Assembly: GCA_963755755.1 (NCBI GenBank)
Contig: CAVWLJ010000010.1
Span: forward strand, 923,925 to 987,924
Length of the DNA: 64,000 nt
Reading direction: 5' to 3'
Source: DATKNA01 sp963755755
GTDB taxonomy: Bacteria > Actinomycetota > Actinomycetes > Actinomycetales > Kineosporiaceae
Part shown: piece by piece, positions 40,716 to 50,340 of the stretch
Numbering within the stretch: the first letter of the stretch is position 1
Layout: every line of letters starts with the position of its first letter
Notes under the pieces: model-generated
Database searches by the model: none
What the model was told of the DNA's origin: nothing
What the model saw: only the letters and a program-made list of their open reading frames with translations
Translations under genes and position numbers: made by a program

Positions 40716-41702
40716 TCACCACCGGTCCTGGACGTGCTCCCGGATCCGCTCGTCGTAGACGCGCCGGACGGCGGCCTGCTGCTCGTCCGTCAGCGCCGGG
40801 ACCTCCGCGGCGGCGGCGTTGGCGCGGGCCTGCTCCGGGGTGCGCGCACCGGGGATGACGACGCTCACGCCGGGCTGGTCGACGATCCACCGGAGCGCGA
40901 AGGCGGCCGTCGGCGTCCCCTCGGGCACGATCTGCGCGATCTCCTTCGCGGCCTGGACGCCGACCTCGAACGGCACGCCGGAGAACGTCTCGCCGACGTC
41001 GAACGCCTCCCCGTGCCGGTTGTAGGTCCGGTGGTCGTCCGCGGCGAACGTCGTGTGCTCGTCGTACTTGCCCGACAGCAGGCCGCTCGCGAGCGGCACG
41101 CGGGCGATGATGCCGACGCCGGCCTCGCGGGCGGCGGGCAGCACACGCTCGAGCGGCTTGAGCCGGAACGCGTTGAGGATGATCTGCACGGTGGCGACGT
41201 GCGGCCGGGCGATCGCGGTGAGGGCCTCGTCGGCGGTCTCGACGCTGACGCCGTACGCCGCGATCGCGCCGGCGTCGACGAGTCCGTCGAGCGCGTCGTA
41301 GACGGCGTCCATGGAGTAGACCGGCGTCGGCGGGCAGTGCAGCTGCACGAGGTCGAGGGTGTCGACGCCGAGGTTGCGCCGGCTGCGGTCGGTCCAGGCG
41401 CGCAGGTTCTCGGCGGTGAACGCCTCCGGGACGTGGGGATCAGCGCGGCGGCCGGCCTTCGTCGCGACGGTGAGGCCGTCACGCCCGCGTTCGCGCAGGA
41501 ACCGGCCGATGAGCGTCTCGCTGCGGCCGTCCCCGTAGACGTCGGCGGTGTCGAGGAAGGTGACGCCGGCGTCGACGGCCGCGTGCAGGACGCCGAGCGC
41601 CTGCTCGTCGCCCACCGTCCCCCAGTCGCCACCGAGCTGCCAACAGCCCAGCCCGACCACGCCGACCTGCCGTCCGGTCCGTCCCAGGATGCGCGTCTCC
41701 AC
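40716..41702 (-). CDS. Aldo/keto reductase
   Basis: A 328-residue NADPH-dependent aldo/keto reductase, TIM-barrel family. The catalytic tetrad can be placed: Asp in FLDTADVYGDG, Tyr in the same segment, Lys in TVATKAG and His in VQLHCPPTPVYSMDAV. The C-terminal VSVVIPGARTPEQARANAAA cofactor-binding block is intact. GTG 41702 gives the canonical VETRILGRTG start; longer frames lie in the intergenic region. It is a monocistronic gene, divergent from dhaK with 153 bp between. Confidence 0.93.
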   Translation of the reverse strand: METRILGRTGRQVGVVGLGCWQLGGDWGTVGDEQALGVLHAAVDAGVTFLDTADVYGDGRSETLIGRFLRERGRDGLTVATKAGRRADPHVPEAFTAENLRAWTDRSRRNLGVDTLDLVQLHCPPTPVYSMDAVYDALDGLVDAGAIAAYGVSVETADEALTAIARPHVATVQIILNAFRLKPLERVLPAAREAGVGIIARVPLASGLLSGKYDEHTTFAADDHRTYNRHGEAFDVGETFSGVPFEVGVQAAKEIAQIVPEGTPTAAFALRWIVDQPGVSVVIPGARTPEQARANAAAAEVPALTDEQQAAVRRVYDERIREHVQDRW

Positions 41703-41855
41703 GAGCCAGGACCCTACGGCGTCGCGCCCCGGTCGTCCTCCCGCCCTGCCCCCGGCGTGAGCGTCGCGAGGCCGCGATCGTGGAACTCCCGCAGCCGCAC
41801 CCGGTGAGCGACGATGGGCTGGCGGGCCAGGGCCGGCAAGCAAGGAGGAGCCACG

Positions 41856-42857
41856 ATGAAGAAGCTCATCAACGATCCGGCCGACGTGGTCGGCGAGGCA
41901 CTCCGCGGAGTGGCCGCCGCCCATCCGCAGCTCCGGGTCGATCACGCGAACAAGGTGATCTTCCGCGGCGACGCCCCAGTGCCGGGGAAGGTCGGGATCG
42001 TCTCCGGCGGCGGATCCGGCCACGAGCCTCTGCACGGCGGGTTCGTGGGCGTCGGCATGCTGGACGCCGCCTGTGCGGGCGAGGTCTTCACCTCGCCCGT
42101 CCCCGACCAGATCCTCGAGGCCACGAAGGGCGTGGACGGCGGGGCCGGCGTCCTGCACATCGTGAAGAACTACACCGGCGACGTGATGAACTTCGAGATG
42201 GCCGGCGAGCTCGCGGTGGCAGAGACCGGGGTCGACATCGCGACCGTGGTGACCGCGGACGACGTGGCGGTGCAGGACAGCCTCTACACCGCCGGACGCC
42301 GGGGCGTGGGCGTCACGGTGCTCGTGGAGAAGATCGCCGGGGCAGCCGCCGAGGAGCGGCGCCCGCTGGCCGAGGTCGCCGCGATCGCCCGCCGGGTCAG
42401 CGAGAACGGCCGGAGCCTCGGCGTGGCGCTGACGAGCGGCACGGTCCCCGCGGTGGGTCACCCGACGTTCGACCTGCCGGAGGACGAGATCGAGGTGGGC
42501 ATCGGCATCCACGGCGAGCCCGGTCGGAGGCGGGTGCCCATCGCCGCGGCGCGGGAGATCGCGGAACTGCTCGTCACCCCCGTGCTCGACGACCTCGACT
42601 TCACCGGCGGCGACGGCGTCCTGGCGTTCCTCAACGGCATGGGCGGAACACCGCTCCTCGAGCTCTACCTCATGTACGGCGAGGTCGCGAGCCTGCTCGA
42701 GAAGGCCGGGGTCGCGGTCACGCGCTCGCTCGTCGGCTCCTACATCACGAGTCTCGACATGGCAGGCTGCTCGCTCACCCTGCTGAAGCTGGACGAGGAG
42801 ACCCGCCGGCTCTGGGACGCCCCCGTTCTGACGCCGGCCCTGCGCTGGGGGTTGTGA
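41856..42857 (+). CDS. dhaK: PTS-dependent dihydroxyacetone kinase subunit DhaK
   Basis: A 333-residue DhaK, which binds dihydroxyacetone covalently through a histidine. Seen are KVGIVSGGGSGHEPLHGGF, the active-site GIGIHGEPGRRR with the hemiaminal His (about residue 212), and FLNGMGGTPLLELY. It has CAAGGAGG upstream of ATG 41856. dhaL and dhaM follow with 2-bp and overlapping spacing, so the three-part PEP-dependent kinase (DhaK-DhaL-DhaM) is encoded as one operon. Confidence 0.95.
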   Translation: MKKLINDPADVVGEALRGVAAAHPQLRVDHANKVIFRGDAPVPGKVGIVSGGGSGHEPLHGGFVGVGMLDAACAGEVFTSPVPDQILEATKGVDGGAGVLHIVKNYTGDVMNFEMAGELAVAETGVDIATVVTADDVAVQDSLYTAGRRGVGVTVLVEKIAGAAAEERRPLAEVAAIARRVSENGRSLGVALTSGTVPAVGHPTFDLPEDEIEVGIGIHGEPGRRRVPIAAAREIAELLVTPVLDDLDFTGGDGVLAFLNGMGGTPLLELYLMYGEVASLLEKAGVAVTRSLVGSYITSLDMAGCSLTLLKLDEETRRLWDAPVLTPALRWGL

Positions 42858-42859
42858 GC

Positions 42860-43510
42860 ATGACCGACGGTGTCGACGTCGCAGCCCTCACCCGGTGGAT
42901 CCAGCGGTTCGCCGAACTCGTCGCGGAGCATCGCGACGAGCTGACGGACCTGGACGCCGCCATCGGGGACGCGGACCACGGCACGAACATGGAGCGCGGC
43001 ATGACGGCGGTCGTCGGTGCGCTCGCCGCGACGCCGCCCACCGGTGCGGGCGCCCTGCTCAAGCAGGTCGGGATGACGCTCGTCCGCACCGTGGGCGGTG
43101 CCAGCGGACCGCTCTACGGCACCTACTTCCTGCGGATGGCGACGGCGGTCGGCGAGGACGCGCCGAGCGTTCCCGCCGAGGCCTTCGCGAAGAGCGTCCG
43201 CGCCGGCCTCGAGGGGATCGTGGCGCGCGGCAAGGCCGAGATCGGCGACAAGACGATGTTCGACGCGCTGGCACCGGCGGTCGACACCCTGGATGCAGAG
43301 CTCGCCGCGGGCGCCGGTCTGGGCGCCGCACTGGCCGCGGCGTCGGCGGCGGCGGACGCCGGGCGCGACGCCACCGTCCCGCTGCACGCGCGCAAGGGGC
43401 GGGCCAGCTACCTGGGCGAGCGCAGCGTCGGGCACCAGGATCCGGGGGCGACGTCGGCCGCGCTGCTCGTCGCGGCGGCCGCCGAGACGCTGCCCCCGCA
43501 GGTTCCATGA
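42860..43510 (+). CDS. dhaL: Dihydroxyacetone kinase subunit DhaL
   Basis: A 216-residue DhaL, the ADP-binding subunit that takes phosphate from DhaM and gives it to DHA held by DhaK. The Mg-ADP site DAAIGDADHGTNMERG (three Asp around residue 33-40), GGASGPLYGTYFLR, and the C-terminal RASYLGERSVGHQDPGATSAALL block are all present. ATG 42860 is 2 bp after the dhaK stop, and the stop overlaps the dhaM start by 4 bp. Confidence 0.95.
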   Translation: MTDGVDVAALTRWIQRFAELVAEHRDELTDLDAAIGDADHGTNMERGMTAVVGALAATPPTGAGALLKQVGMTLVRTVGGASGPLYGTYFLRMATAVGEDAPSVPAEAFAKSVRAGLEGIVARGKAEIGDKTMFDALAPAVDTLDAELAAGAGLGAALAAASAAADAGRDATVPLHARKGRASYLGERSVGHQDPGATSAALLVAAAAETLPPQVP

Positions 43511-44004
43511 CGGACGCGACCGTCGGCATCGTCGTCGTCTCGCACAGCCGGGCGCTCGCCGAGGCCGCGGTCGGTCTCGCCGCGGAGATGCTCCACGGGA
43601 ACGGCGTCCGGTTGGAGATGGCGGCGGGCCTCGAGGACGGGGCGTTCGGCACCGATGCCGTCCGGGTGGCCGACGCCATCGTGCGCGCGGACGCCGGGCG
43701 GGGCGTGGTCGTGCTCATGGATCTCGGCAGCGCCGTGCTCTCCGCCGACCTGGCGCTCGACCTGGTCGACCCCGAGCTGCGGCAGCGTGTGACGCTCTGC
43801 CCCGCCCCGCTGGTGGAGGGGCTCTGCGTGGCCGCCGTGGCGGCCGCGGGCGGGGCCGAGCGCGAGGACGTCGCGGCGGAGGCGCGCCGCTCGCTCGCGG
43901 CCAAGGAGCACCAGCTCGGCACGGACGACGACACCGAGGACGAGGACGGCCGACTGCCGGAGGCCGGCGCCGACGGTGTCACGGGCCGGTTCGAGATCAC
44001 GTCG
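43507..44004 (+). CDS. dhaM: DhaM phosphotransferase subunit, truncated at an assembly join
   Basis: The first 166 residues are DhaM: an EIIA-Man domain with the phosphorylated His in VVVSHSRALAEAAVGLA, VVLMDLGSAVLSADLAL, and a linker rich in Asp and Glu (TDDDTEDEDG). The HPr-like domain begins with GVTGRFEITS and should continue with an HGLHARPA-type phosphorylation site. Instead the sequence changes at 44004/44005 to unrelated DNA. So the HPr domain, and any EI-like domain, are missing. The real gene must have continued elsewhere. Confidence 0.9.
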
Positions 44005-44773
44005 GGAGCTGCCCTGTGCTTGGCTCCATTACGTATTGCTCTACCAGTTCGCCATGCTCGGGATGCAGGCGCTGCGGATGGGCATGCCGGCCCTCCCTGC
44101 GTTGGGCATGCAGGCGTTGCCCAACCAGCTCGCGCTGGGTCTCGACCATCCCGTCGAGCACGGCATCGACGTCCTCGGCGTGTCCCGCAGCACCGGCGAA
44201 GGCGTCCGCATCCTCACCGACAGCGGCAAGATCACCGCCCGCGCGGCCGTGGTCGCCCACGAGACCGACGACGGCTTCCAGCCTGCTCGGGCTGGGCATC
44301 CCGATGATGCGGGGACTGTCGACGTGGTGGTTCGCCACCGAGGTGCCGCCGACCACGATGAAGATGCCGTTCGTGAACCCGATGGGGCCGGCGACGACCA
44401 TTTCGCACGCACTGGTCGTCTCCAACGTCGCGCCGCGCTATGCGCCGACCGGCAAGCACTTCGGTCGCGGCCTGCTCGGTGCCGGTGCCCGGCAAGGACG
44501 TCGGCACGGACCCGAGGCCGAGGTCCGCGCGCAGCTTCGCACAGATCTTCCGCACCGACACCAACGCCTGGGACCTGGTCAACCGCAACGCCCACTCCGC
44601 CGCCTGGCCCACTGCGCGCCCGCCGCTGATCCTCGGCCGTGAGGTCGACCTCGGCGACGGGCTGTTCGTCGCCGGCGACCGCCGCAACGCCGAGCATCCC
44701 CGGAGCCATGCGTTCCGGGCAGCGTGCCGCCGCGGCCGTGCTCGAGGAGCTCGGCGAACCGGCCAAGCCTTGA
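44005..44773 (+). pseudogene. FAD-dependent oxidoreductase, C-terminal fragment with several frameshifts
   Basis: Pieces in all three forward frames belong to one FAD-dependent amine-oxidase/phytoene-desaturase-like protein. They are: GMQALPNQLALGL...PVEHGIDVLGVSRSTGEG (44100-44210), SLLGLGIPMMRGLSTWWFATE (44275-44350), ALVVSNVAPRYAP (44410-44455), RTDTNAWDLVNRNA (44550-44600) and ILGREVDLGDGLFVAGD (44630-44690). The end reads SGQRAAAAVLEELGEPAKP with a stop at 44771. The N-terminal FAD-binding half is absent because the fragment begins at the join after dhaM. At least three indels are needed to join the pieces. The 163 bp up to glpD hold nothing recognisable. Confidence 0.7.
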
Positions 44774-44936
44774 CCAAAGGGCGGGTTGGCAGACCCCCGG
44801 CCTGCTGCGCCGCGCTGCCCGTGCTGCGTCTCCTCAGTCGACGTGGCCCCACCATGCCTTCCTTCGTCGGCCTTGCCAAGGAACAGCACCGGCTCACGCA
44901 GACGCTGCGCGACGGCCCAGGGTCTGCCATCACGCC

Positions 44937-46511
44937 CTATACCAGCCCCAGCACCTTCTCGGCGGCGGGGACGGCGGCCCGGTCGGCGGGCACCAGGCCG
45001 ATCCGGGTACGCCGGTCGAGCAGGTCGGCGACGTCGAGGGCGCCCTCGTGGGTGACCCCCACAGCAGCTCGGCCATGGTCGCGGGCACACCGTCGGCGCG
45101 ACCGGGGCGAGCAGCTCGGCGTCGGCCAGGCCCGGTGACCGCGACCGCGTCGGCGAGCACGGCGGCGCCTCGGTGCCGTAGCGGCGGACCAGGCGCTGCG
45201 GGCGCGTCGACGCGCGGCCAGCTCCTCGCGCGGGGCCGGCGCCGACCAGCGGGAGCGTCGCGGTGCGGCACGGCCCGGCGGTCAGGCCGGCGTCCGGGCG
45301 ACGGCGCGCGTCGACGGCGTCCTGCGGCCATCCGGCGGTAGGTGGTGAGCTTGCCGCCGACGACGGTGACCACGCCCGTCCGCGCGAGGCGAGCACCGCG
45401 TGCCGGCGGGACAGGTCGGCGGTGCGTCGGCGCCGCCGGTGTCGAGCAGCGGCCGCAGCCCGGCGTAGGCGCCGACCACGTCGGTCGCGGGTCGACGCGG
45501 CCGCTCGCAGCGCGCGCCGATCACGTCGAGCAGGAAGTCGATCTCGGCCTCGGTCGGCGTCGGCACGTCGGGGACGTCGCCGTCGACCGGCTCGTCGGTG
45601 AGGCCGACGTAGACCGGCCCGTCGGGCTGCGGCAGCGCGAACACGAAGCGGTTGCGTCGCGCCCGGGCACCGGCGCCATCACCGCGCACGCGGCAGCCCG
45701 GGCAGCGTCGTCCGCGCGCAGCACCAGGTGGGTGCCGCGCGACTGGGGCGCAGCCGGACGCCGGGCGACGAGGCTCGCCGGCCCACACGCCGGCGGCGTT
45801 GACGACCGCGCGGGCGCCGGATCGTCGCGCGTCGCGCCGGTGAGCTCGTCGCGGAGCACCGCGCCGGCGCCGGTCAGCTCGGTGACCCGCGTGCGGGTCA
45901 GCACCCGGGCGCCGTGCGCCGCGGCGGTGCGGGCGATCGCCGACGACCAGCCGGGCGTCGTCCTCGAGCTGGCCGTCCCAGGACGAGCAGCCCGCCGCGC
46001 AGCCCGTCGGCGCGCAGCGCCGGGGGCGAGCGTCGAGCGTCTCGGTGCGCCGAGATCCGGCGCGGCCGGGGGAGCACGTCGCGGCGGGGTGCGGGCGGCG
46101 AGCCGGAGCAGGTCGCCGGCCGGCAGGCCGGCCCGGGCCAGCCGCGGCCTGGCCGCGGCTGACGCTCGGGGCTGCAGCGGCATCAGCATCGGCAGCGCGC
46201 GGGTCAGGTGCGGCGCGGTGCGGCTCATCAGGATGCCGCGCTCGACGGCGCTCTCGTGGGCCACGCCGACCTGGCCGTGGGCGAGGTAGCGCAGCCCGCC
46301 GTGCACGAGCTTGGAGCTCCACCGGCGACGTGCCGAAGGCGAGGTCGTGGGCGTCGACGGCGACCACCGACAGGCCGCGGCTGGCGGCGTCGAGCGCGAC
46401 GCCGGCGCCGGTGACGCCGAGCCCGACGACGAGCAGGTCGACGGTCCGGCCGTCGGTGGCCTCGGCCAGCTCCGGGCGCGGCGTGCGGCGACGAGTGCGG
46501 GTGCGGCTCAC
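44937..46511 (-). pseudogene. glpD: Aerobic glycerol-3-phosphate dehydrogenase with many frameshifts
   Basis: The GlpD signature is split between frames. The FAD-binding N-terminus is DLLVVGLGVTGAGVALDAASRGLSVV (from GTG 46511). Then comes SSKLVHGGLRYLA, written in another frame as VHGGLRYLAHGQVGVAHESAVERGIL, followed by TVVGGKLTTYRRMA and a C-terminal AEKVLGLV with its stop at 44937. The enzyme oxidises sn-glycerol-3-phosphate to DHAP and passes electrons to quinones at the membrane. Eight or more single-base indels break the frame, which fits poor read quality rather than decay. GTG 46511 overlaps the upstream TetR stop (GTGA), so they form an operon. Confidence 0.85.
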
Positions 46512-47145
46512 GGCGCGAGGTACCTGCTCGACCAGCGCGCGCAGCTCGGCGTCGAGCGCGGCCGTCGGCGTCGCGGTCGGCGTCGTCGGTCATCGTGCGG
46601 CGCCGACAGCGCGAAGCCGTAGGCCGCGAGCAGCAGCGCTGCGGGCCAGCAGGGACCGGGTCGCCGCGCGGATCGAGCCGTCGCGCTGGCCCTCGGCGAT
46701 CGCCGGCCTCGAGCGCGTCGAGCAGCGCGTCCTGGGTGCGGCCGCGCCGGTCGAGCAGGTAGGGCAGCAGCAGCTCCGGGTCGACGCTCGACGATCCGGC
46801 GAACAGCTCGTTGTCGCGCAGCGCGGCTGCACGGTCGCGGCGACCCCGGCGGCGATCCGGTCGCGCGCGTGCCGGCGCTCGGCGGCCGGGCGGCGCGCTC
46901 GACGACGCCCGCCCACTCGCGGGTCATCAGGTCGGCGAGCAGGGTCTGGCATGTCGGGCCAGCGGCGGTAGATCGTCATCCGGCGAGACCCCGGCGCGCC
47001 GGGCGATGTCGGTCAGCGTGCGTGCGTCGCCAGCCCGACGGCGAGGATCGCCGTCGCGGGCGGCGTCGAGGTAGGCGTCGTCGCGGGCCGCTCGGGCTCG
47101 ACGGGGTTGTGACGAAGTGACGTCATATGTCACACTGTAACACAT
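46508..47145 (-). pseudogene. TetR-family regulator with frameshifts
   Basis: The N-terminal HTH is recognisable in pieces: TLTDIARRAGVS in one frame, then MTIYRRWPDMP in the next, leading to LMTREWAGVVERAARP. The C-terminal ligand-binding half is helical and ends at 46508, overlapping the glpD start. Several indels are needed to join it, including in the HTH. The start is placed at ATG 47145, one base from the divergent oxidase ATG at 47144. It probably controls glpD and the divergent oxidase through the operator between the starts. Confidence 0.75.
47117..47133. promoter_or_regulatory. Imperfect palindrome at the TetR/oxidase divergent starts
   Basis: GTGAC-GTCATAT-GTCAC, 5-bp arms around a 7-bp centre, lies within 30 bp of both divergent starts. 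The placement suits autoregulation by the adjacent TetR protein. The local base composition is much less GC-rich than the surroundings, as expected for a promoter. Confidence 0.4.
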
Positions 47146-48745
47146 GAGCACACTCCGATGCACTGGGCCCGCTGGGGCGACCCCGGCCGAGGCCGCCGCC
47201 CTGCCCGAGGCGCGCCCGCGGCGCTGGTCGAGCTGGCGTTCGTCGGCACGACGGACGACCCCCGCGTCGCCCGCCGAGGTCCGGCTGCCGGCCCCGGCGC
47301 TCGCCGAGGAGCTGCTCGACCGGGCTGCGCGGCGATCGTCGGCGACGAGCACGTGCACACCGACCACGAGACCCGGCGTGCACCGCACCCGCGGCAAGTC
47401 GACGCCCCGACCTGCTGCGGCTGCGCGCCGGGCGACGGCGCGGACGCCCCCGACGCCGTCGTGCGGCCCGGCCGGCCACGACGAGGTCGCGGCCCTGGTC
47501 GCCTGGTGCGCGGAGCACCGCGTCGCGCTGGTCCCGTTCGGCGGCGGCACGTCGGTCGTCGGCGGGCTGGTCGCGCGGCGCGACGGGCTTCGCCGGCGTG
47601 GTCTCGCTCGACCTGTGCCGCCTCGACCGGCTGTCTCGCGTCGACACCGAGCTCGATGACCGCGATCCTCGAGGCCGGCGCTGCTCGGCCCGCAGGCCGA
47701 GGCGCTGCTCGCCGAGCACGGCCTGACGCTGGGGCACTTCCCGCAGTCCTTCGAGTACGCCTCGATCGGCGGCTTCGCGGCGACCCGCTCCGCGGGCCAG
47801 TCGTCGGCCGGGCTACGGCCGCTTCGACTCGCTCGTGGTCGGCCTACGCGTCGCCACCCCGCAGCGGCGACGCTGGTGCTGGGCAGCGCGCCCGGCCAAC
47901 GCCGCCGGCCCCGACCTGCGCGAGGTGGTGCTGGGCTCCGAGGGCGCGTTCGGCGTGATCACCGTCGGTCACGGTGCGGGTCCGTCCGTGCCCGCGGTCA
48001 AGGTCTACGAGGGCTGGCGCTGGGACTCGTTCGCCGACGGCGCCGCCGCGATGCGCACGCTCGCGCAGGCCGGGCGTGCTGCCCGACCGTGCTGCGGCTG
48101 TCCGACGAGAACGAGACCGCGATCAACCTCGCCAAGCCCGACGAGGTCGGCGGCGACGCGCGGCGGCGGCTGCCTGATGATCGCCGGCTTCGAGGGCACC
48201 CAGGAGGCGGTCGACGCGAGCCGCGCCGCGGCCGTCACCGCGCTGCTGACCGGCTCGGCGGCACCTCGCTCGGCGAGGAGGCGGACGGGCTGGTCGTCGC
48301 GGCCGCTTCCACGGTCCCTACCTGCGCGACTCGATGCTCGACGTCGGCGTGCTGGTCGAGACGCTGGAGACGGTGACCTTCTGGTCCAACCTGCACCGGG
48401 CTGCTACGACGCGGTGAAGGCCGCCCTCACCGGCGCGCTCGGCGAGGGCACCCGCTGGTGCTCTGCCACATCTCGCACGTCTACGAGACCGGCGCCTCGC
48501 TCTACTTCACCGTCGCCGCCAAGCAGACCGACGACCCGGTCGCGCAGTGGCTGGCGGCCAAGGCCGCCGCGTCCGACGCGATATCGACAGCCGGCGCCTC
48601 GATCACCCACCACCACGCGGTCGGCCAGCGACCACAAGCCGTGGCTGGCCCGGGAGATCGGCCCGGTGGGCGTGCAGATGCTGCGCGCGCTCAAGGCCGA
48701 GCTCGACCCCACCGGCGTGCTGAACCCCGGCGTGCTCATCCCCTG
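47144..48745 (+). pseudogene. FAD-binding oxidase, alkyl-DHAP-synthase-like, with frameshifts
   Basis: The pieces match the vanillyl-alcohol-oxidase fold of alkyldihydroxyacetonephosphate synthase. They are MHWARWGDP at the start, VPFGGGTSVVGGLVARRDG (FAD pyrophosphate loop), FEYASIGGFAATRSAGQSSAG, the HISHVYETGASLYFT block and the C-terminal MLRALKAELDPTGVLNPGVLIP. In eukaryotes this family makes the ether-lipid precursor alkyl-DHAP; the bacterial substrate is unknown. A divergent TetR-glpD pair next to it fits a G3P/DHAP theme. Many single-base indels break the frame. Confidence 0.82.
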
Positions 48746-49427
48746 ACTGACTGGCCCCTGAAGCTCCAGACGACCAGGTGGCTGTCGGTCTCGGCGGTGA
48801 CGGTCGCGGCCGCCCTCGTCGCGCAGCCGGGCCGCGTCGCCGTCGGCTCGAGCAGGCGCTCGCCGAGCATCGCCGCCCCGCGCGCCACGAAGACGTGCAG
48901 CCGCGGCGCGTCCGGCAGCTCGAGCCGCTCGCCGCCGGGAGGTCGGCGACGTGCAGCGCCGTACCTGCGGAGGCGATGGGTACGACCCGCCCGGCTCCCG
49001 CGACCGTCGTCCAGCTCGGCGCCGATCTCGACGTCGCCGCTGAGGTAGTCCGGGCTCGAGCCCGGCTCGTCGGGGCGCACCCAGGCCTGGAGGAAGCGGG
49101 TCTCCTCGGCGCCGTCGGCGACCTCGGAGTGCACCACGCCGCTGCCGGCGCGAGAGGCGCTGCACCTGCCCCGGCCCGATCACTCTGAACCGACCGTGGA
49201 GGTGTGCCGCAGCGGCCCCGCCGAGCACCCAGGTGACGATCTCGAGGTCGGCGTGCGGGTGGTCGTCGTACCCGTCCCCGGCGGCAGCCGCTCGTCGTTG
49301 TGCGCCACCAGCGAGGCGAACCCCACGTTGCCCGGGTCGTAGTGCGCCCCGAACGAGAACGAGTGCCACGTCGTAGCCCCTCGGCGCGGGTGACGAACCG
49401 GCTCCCGGCGTCGCGGTACTCGATCAC
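48736..49427 (-). pseudogene. Pirin family protein with frameshifts
   Basis: The N-terminal cupin of pirin is split: MIEYRDAGSRFVTRAEG, then FSFGAHYDPGNVGFASLVAHNDERLPPG, then YDDHPHADLEIVTWVLGG in three frames. The second part, VVHSEVADGAEETRFLQAWV, DEPGSSPDYLSGDVEIGAELDDG and AAMLGERLLEP, follows. The iron ligands His and Glu are in DDHPHADLE. Some pirins are quercetinases or redox co-regulators; no role can be assigned here. It overlaps the convergent oxidase by 10 bp. Confidence 0.8.
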
Positions 49428-49490
49428 CCCGCGATCGTGCCGAGACGGGACTATCCGGCTCGCGTGCCAGCCGGTTTACTTGCAGGGCAT

Positions 49491-50340
49491 GGGAGAGAGC
49501 TATCCACAGCTGCCGGCCGGGTTCGTGTTCGGGGCGAGCACGGCGTCGTACCAGATCGAGGGCGCGTCGCACGAGGACGGCAGGGGCCTGAGCATCTGGG
49601 ACACGTTCACCGCCGAGCCCGGGCGGATCATCGACGGCAGCGACGGCGAGGTGGCCTGCGACCACTACCACCGCTACGTCGAGGACGTCGCGCCTGATGC
49701 GGCGACCTCGGCATCGGCGCCTACCGGCTTCTCGATCGCCTGGCCGCGGATCCAGCCCGACGGGCAGCGGCCCGGCCAACGCCGAGGGGCTGGACTTCTA
49801 CGACCGGCTCGTCGACGAGCTGCTCGGCGCCGGGCATCGAGCCGATGGCCACGCTCTACCACTGGGACCTGCCGCAGGCCCTCCAGGACGCCGGCGGCTG
49901 GCTGAACCGCGACACCGCCGAGCGCGTTCGCGGAGTACGCCGCCCTCGTGCGCCGAGCGGCTCGGCGACCGGGTCGGCAGTGGGCGCCGGTCAACGAGCC
50001 CAACGTGGTGACGCTGCTCGGCCACGCCATCGGCGATGCACGCGCCCGGCAAGAAGCTCGGCTTCGACGCGCTGCCGGTGGCCCACCACCTCATCCTCGG
50101 CCACGGGCTCGCGGTCGCAGGCGCTGCGGGCCAACGGCGCCAAGCGAGGTCGGCGCCGCCAACAACCACACGCCGGTCTGGCCGCGCTACGGACGCCGCG
50201 AGGACGTCGCGGCAGCGGGCGCTGTTCGACGACCTGTGGAACCGGATCTTCGCCGAGCCCGATGCTGCTCGGCGAGTACCCCAGCGACGAGAATGGGCGG
50301 ACGCCATGCCGGTCCAGGACGGCGACCTCGAGACGACGCC
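49491..50340 (+). pseudogene. GH1 beta-glucosidase, 5' part with frameshifts, cut at an assembly join
   Basis: The N-terminal two thirds of a family GH1 beta-glucosidase. Seen are FVFGASTASYQIEGASHEDGRG, FSIAWPRIQPDG, LYHWDLPQALQDAGGWLNRDTAERF, and WAPVNEPNV with the acid/base Glu in NEP, then AHHLILGHG. Frame changes occur near 49693, 49701, 49727, 49762, 49832, 49926, 49950 and 49978; most are extra bases and the last is a missing one. The catalytic nucleophile region (TENG) is absent because the gene stops at about 50340, after MPVQDGDLETT, and is joined to an unrelated amidohydrolase. Confidence 0.85.

Noticed and set aside
43507..44773. A natural fusion of DhaM with a FAD oxidoreductase
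   Set aside because: Both partners are truncated in mid-domain and the second is in several frames, which does not fit a working fusion.
41856..48745. dhaKLM, glpD and the alkyl-DHAP-synthase-like gene as one glycerol/DHA gene cluster
   Set aside because: The set spans the join at 44004, and dhaM is cut there, so the proximity is probably an artefact.
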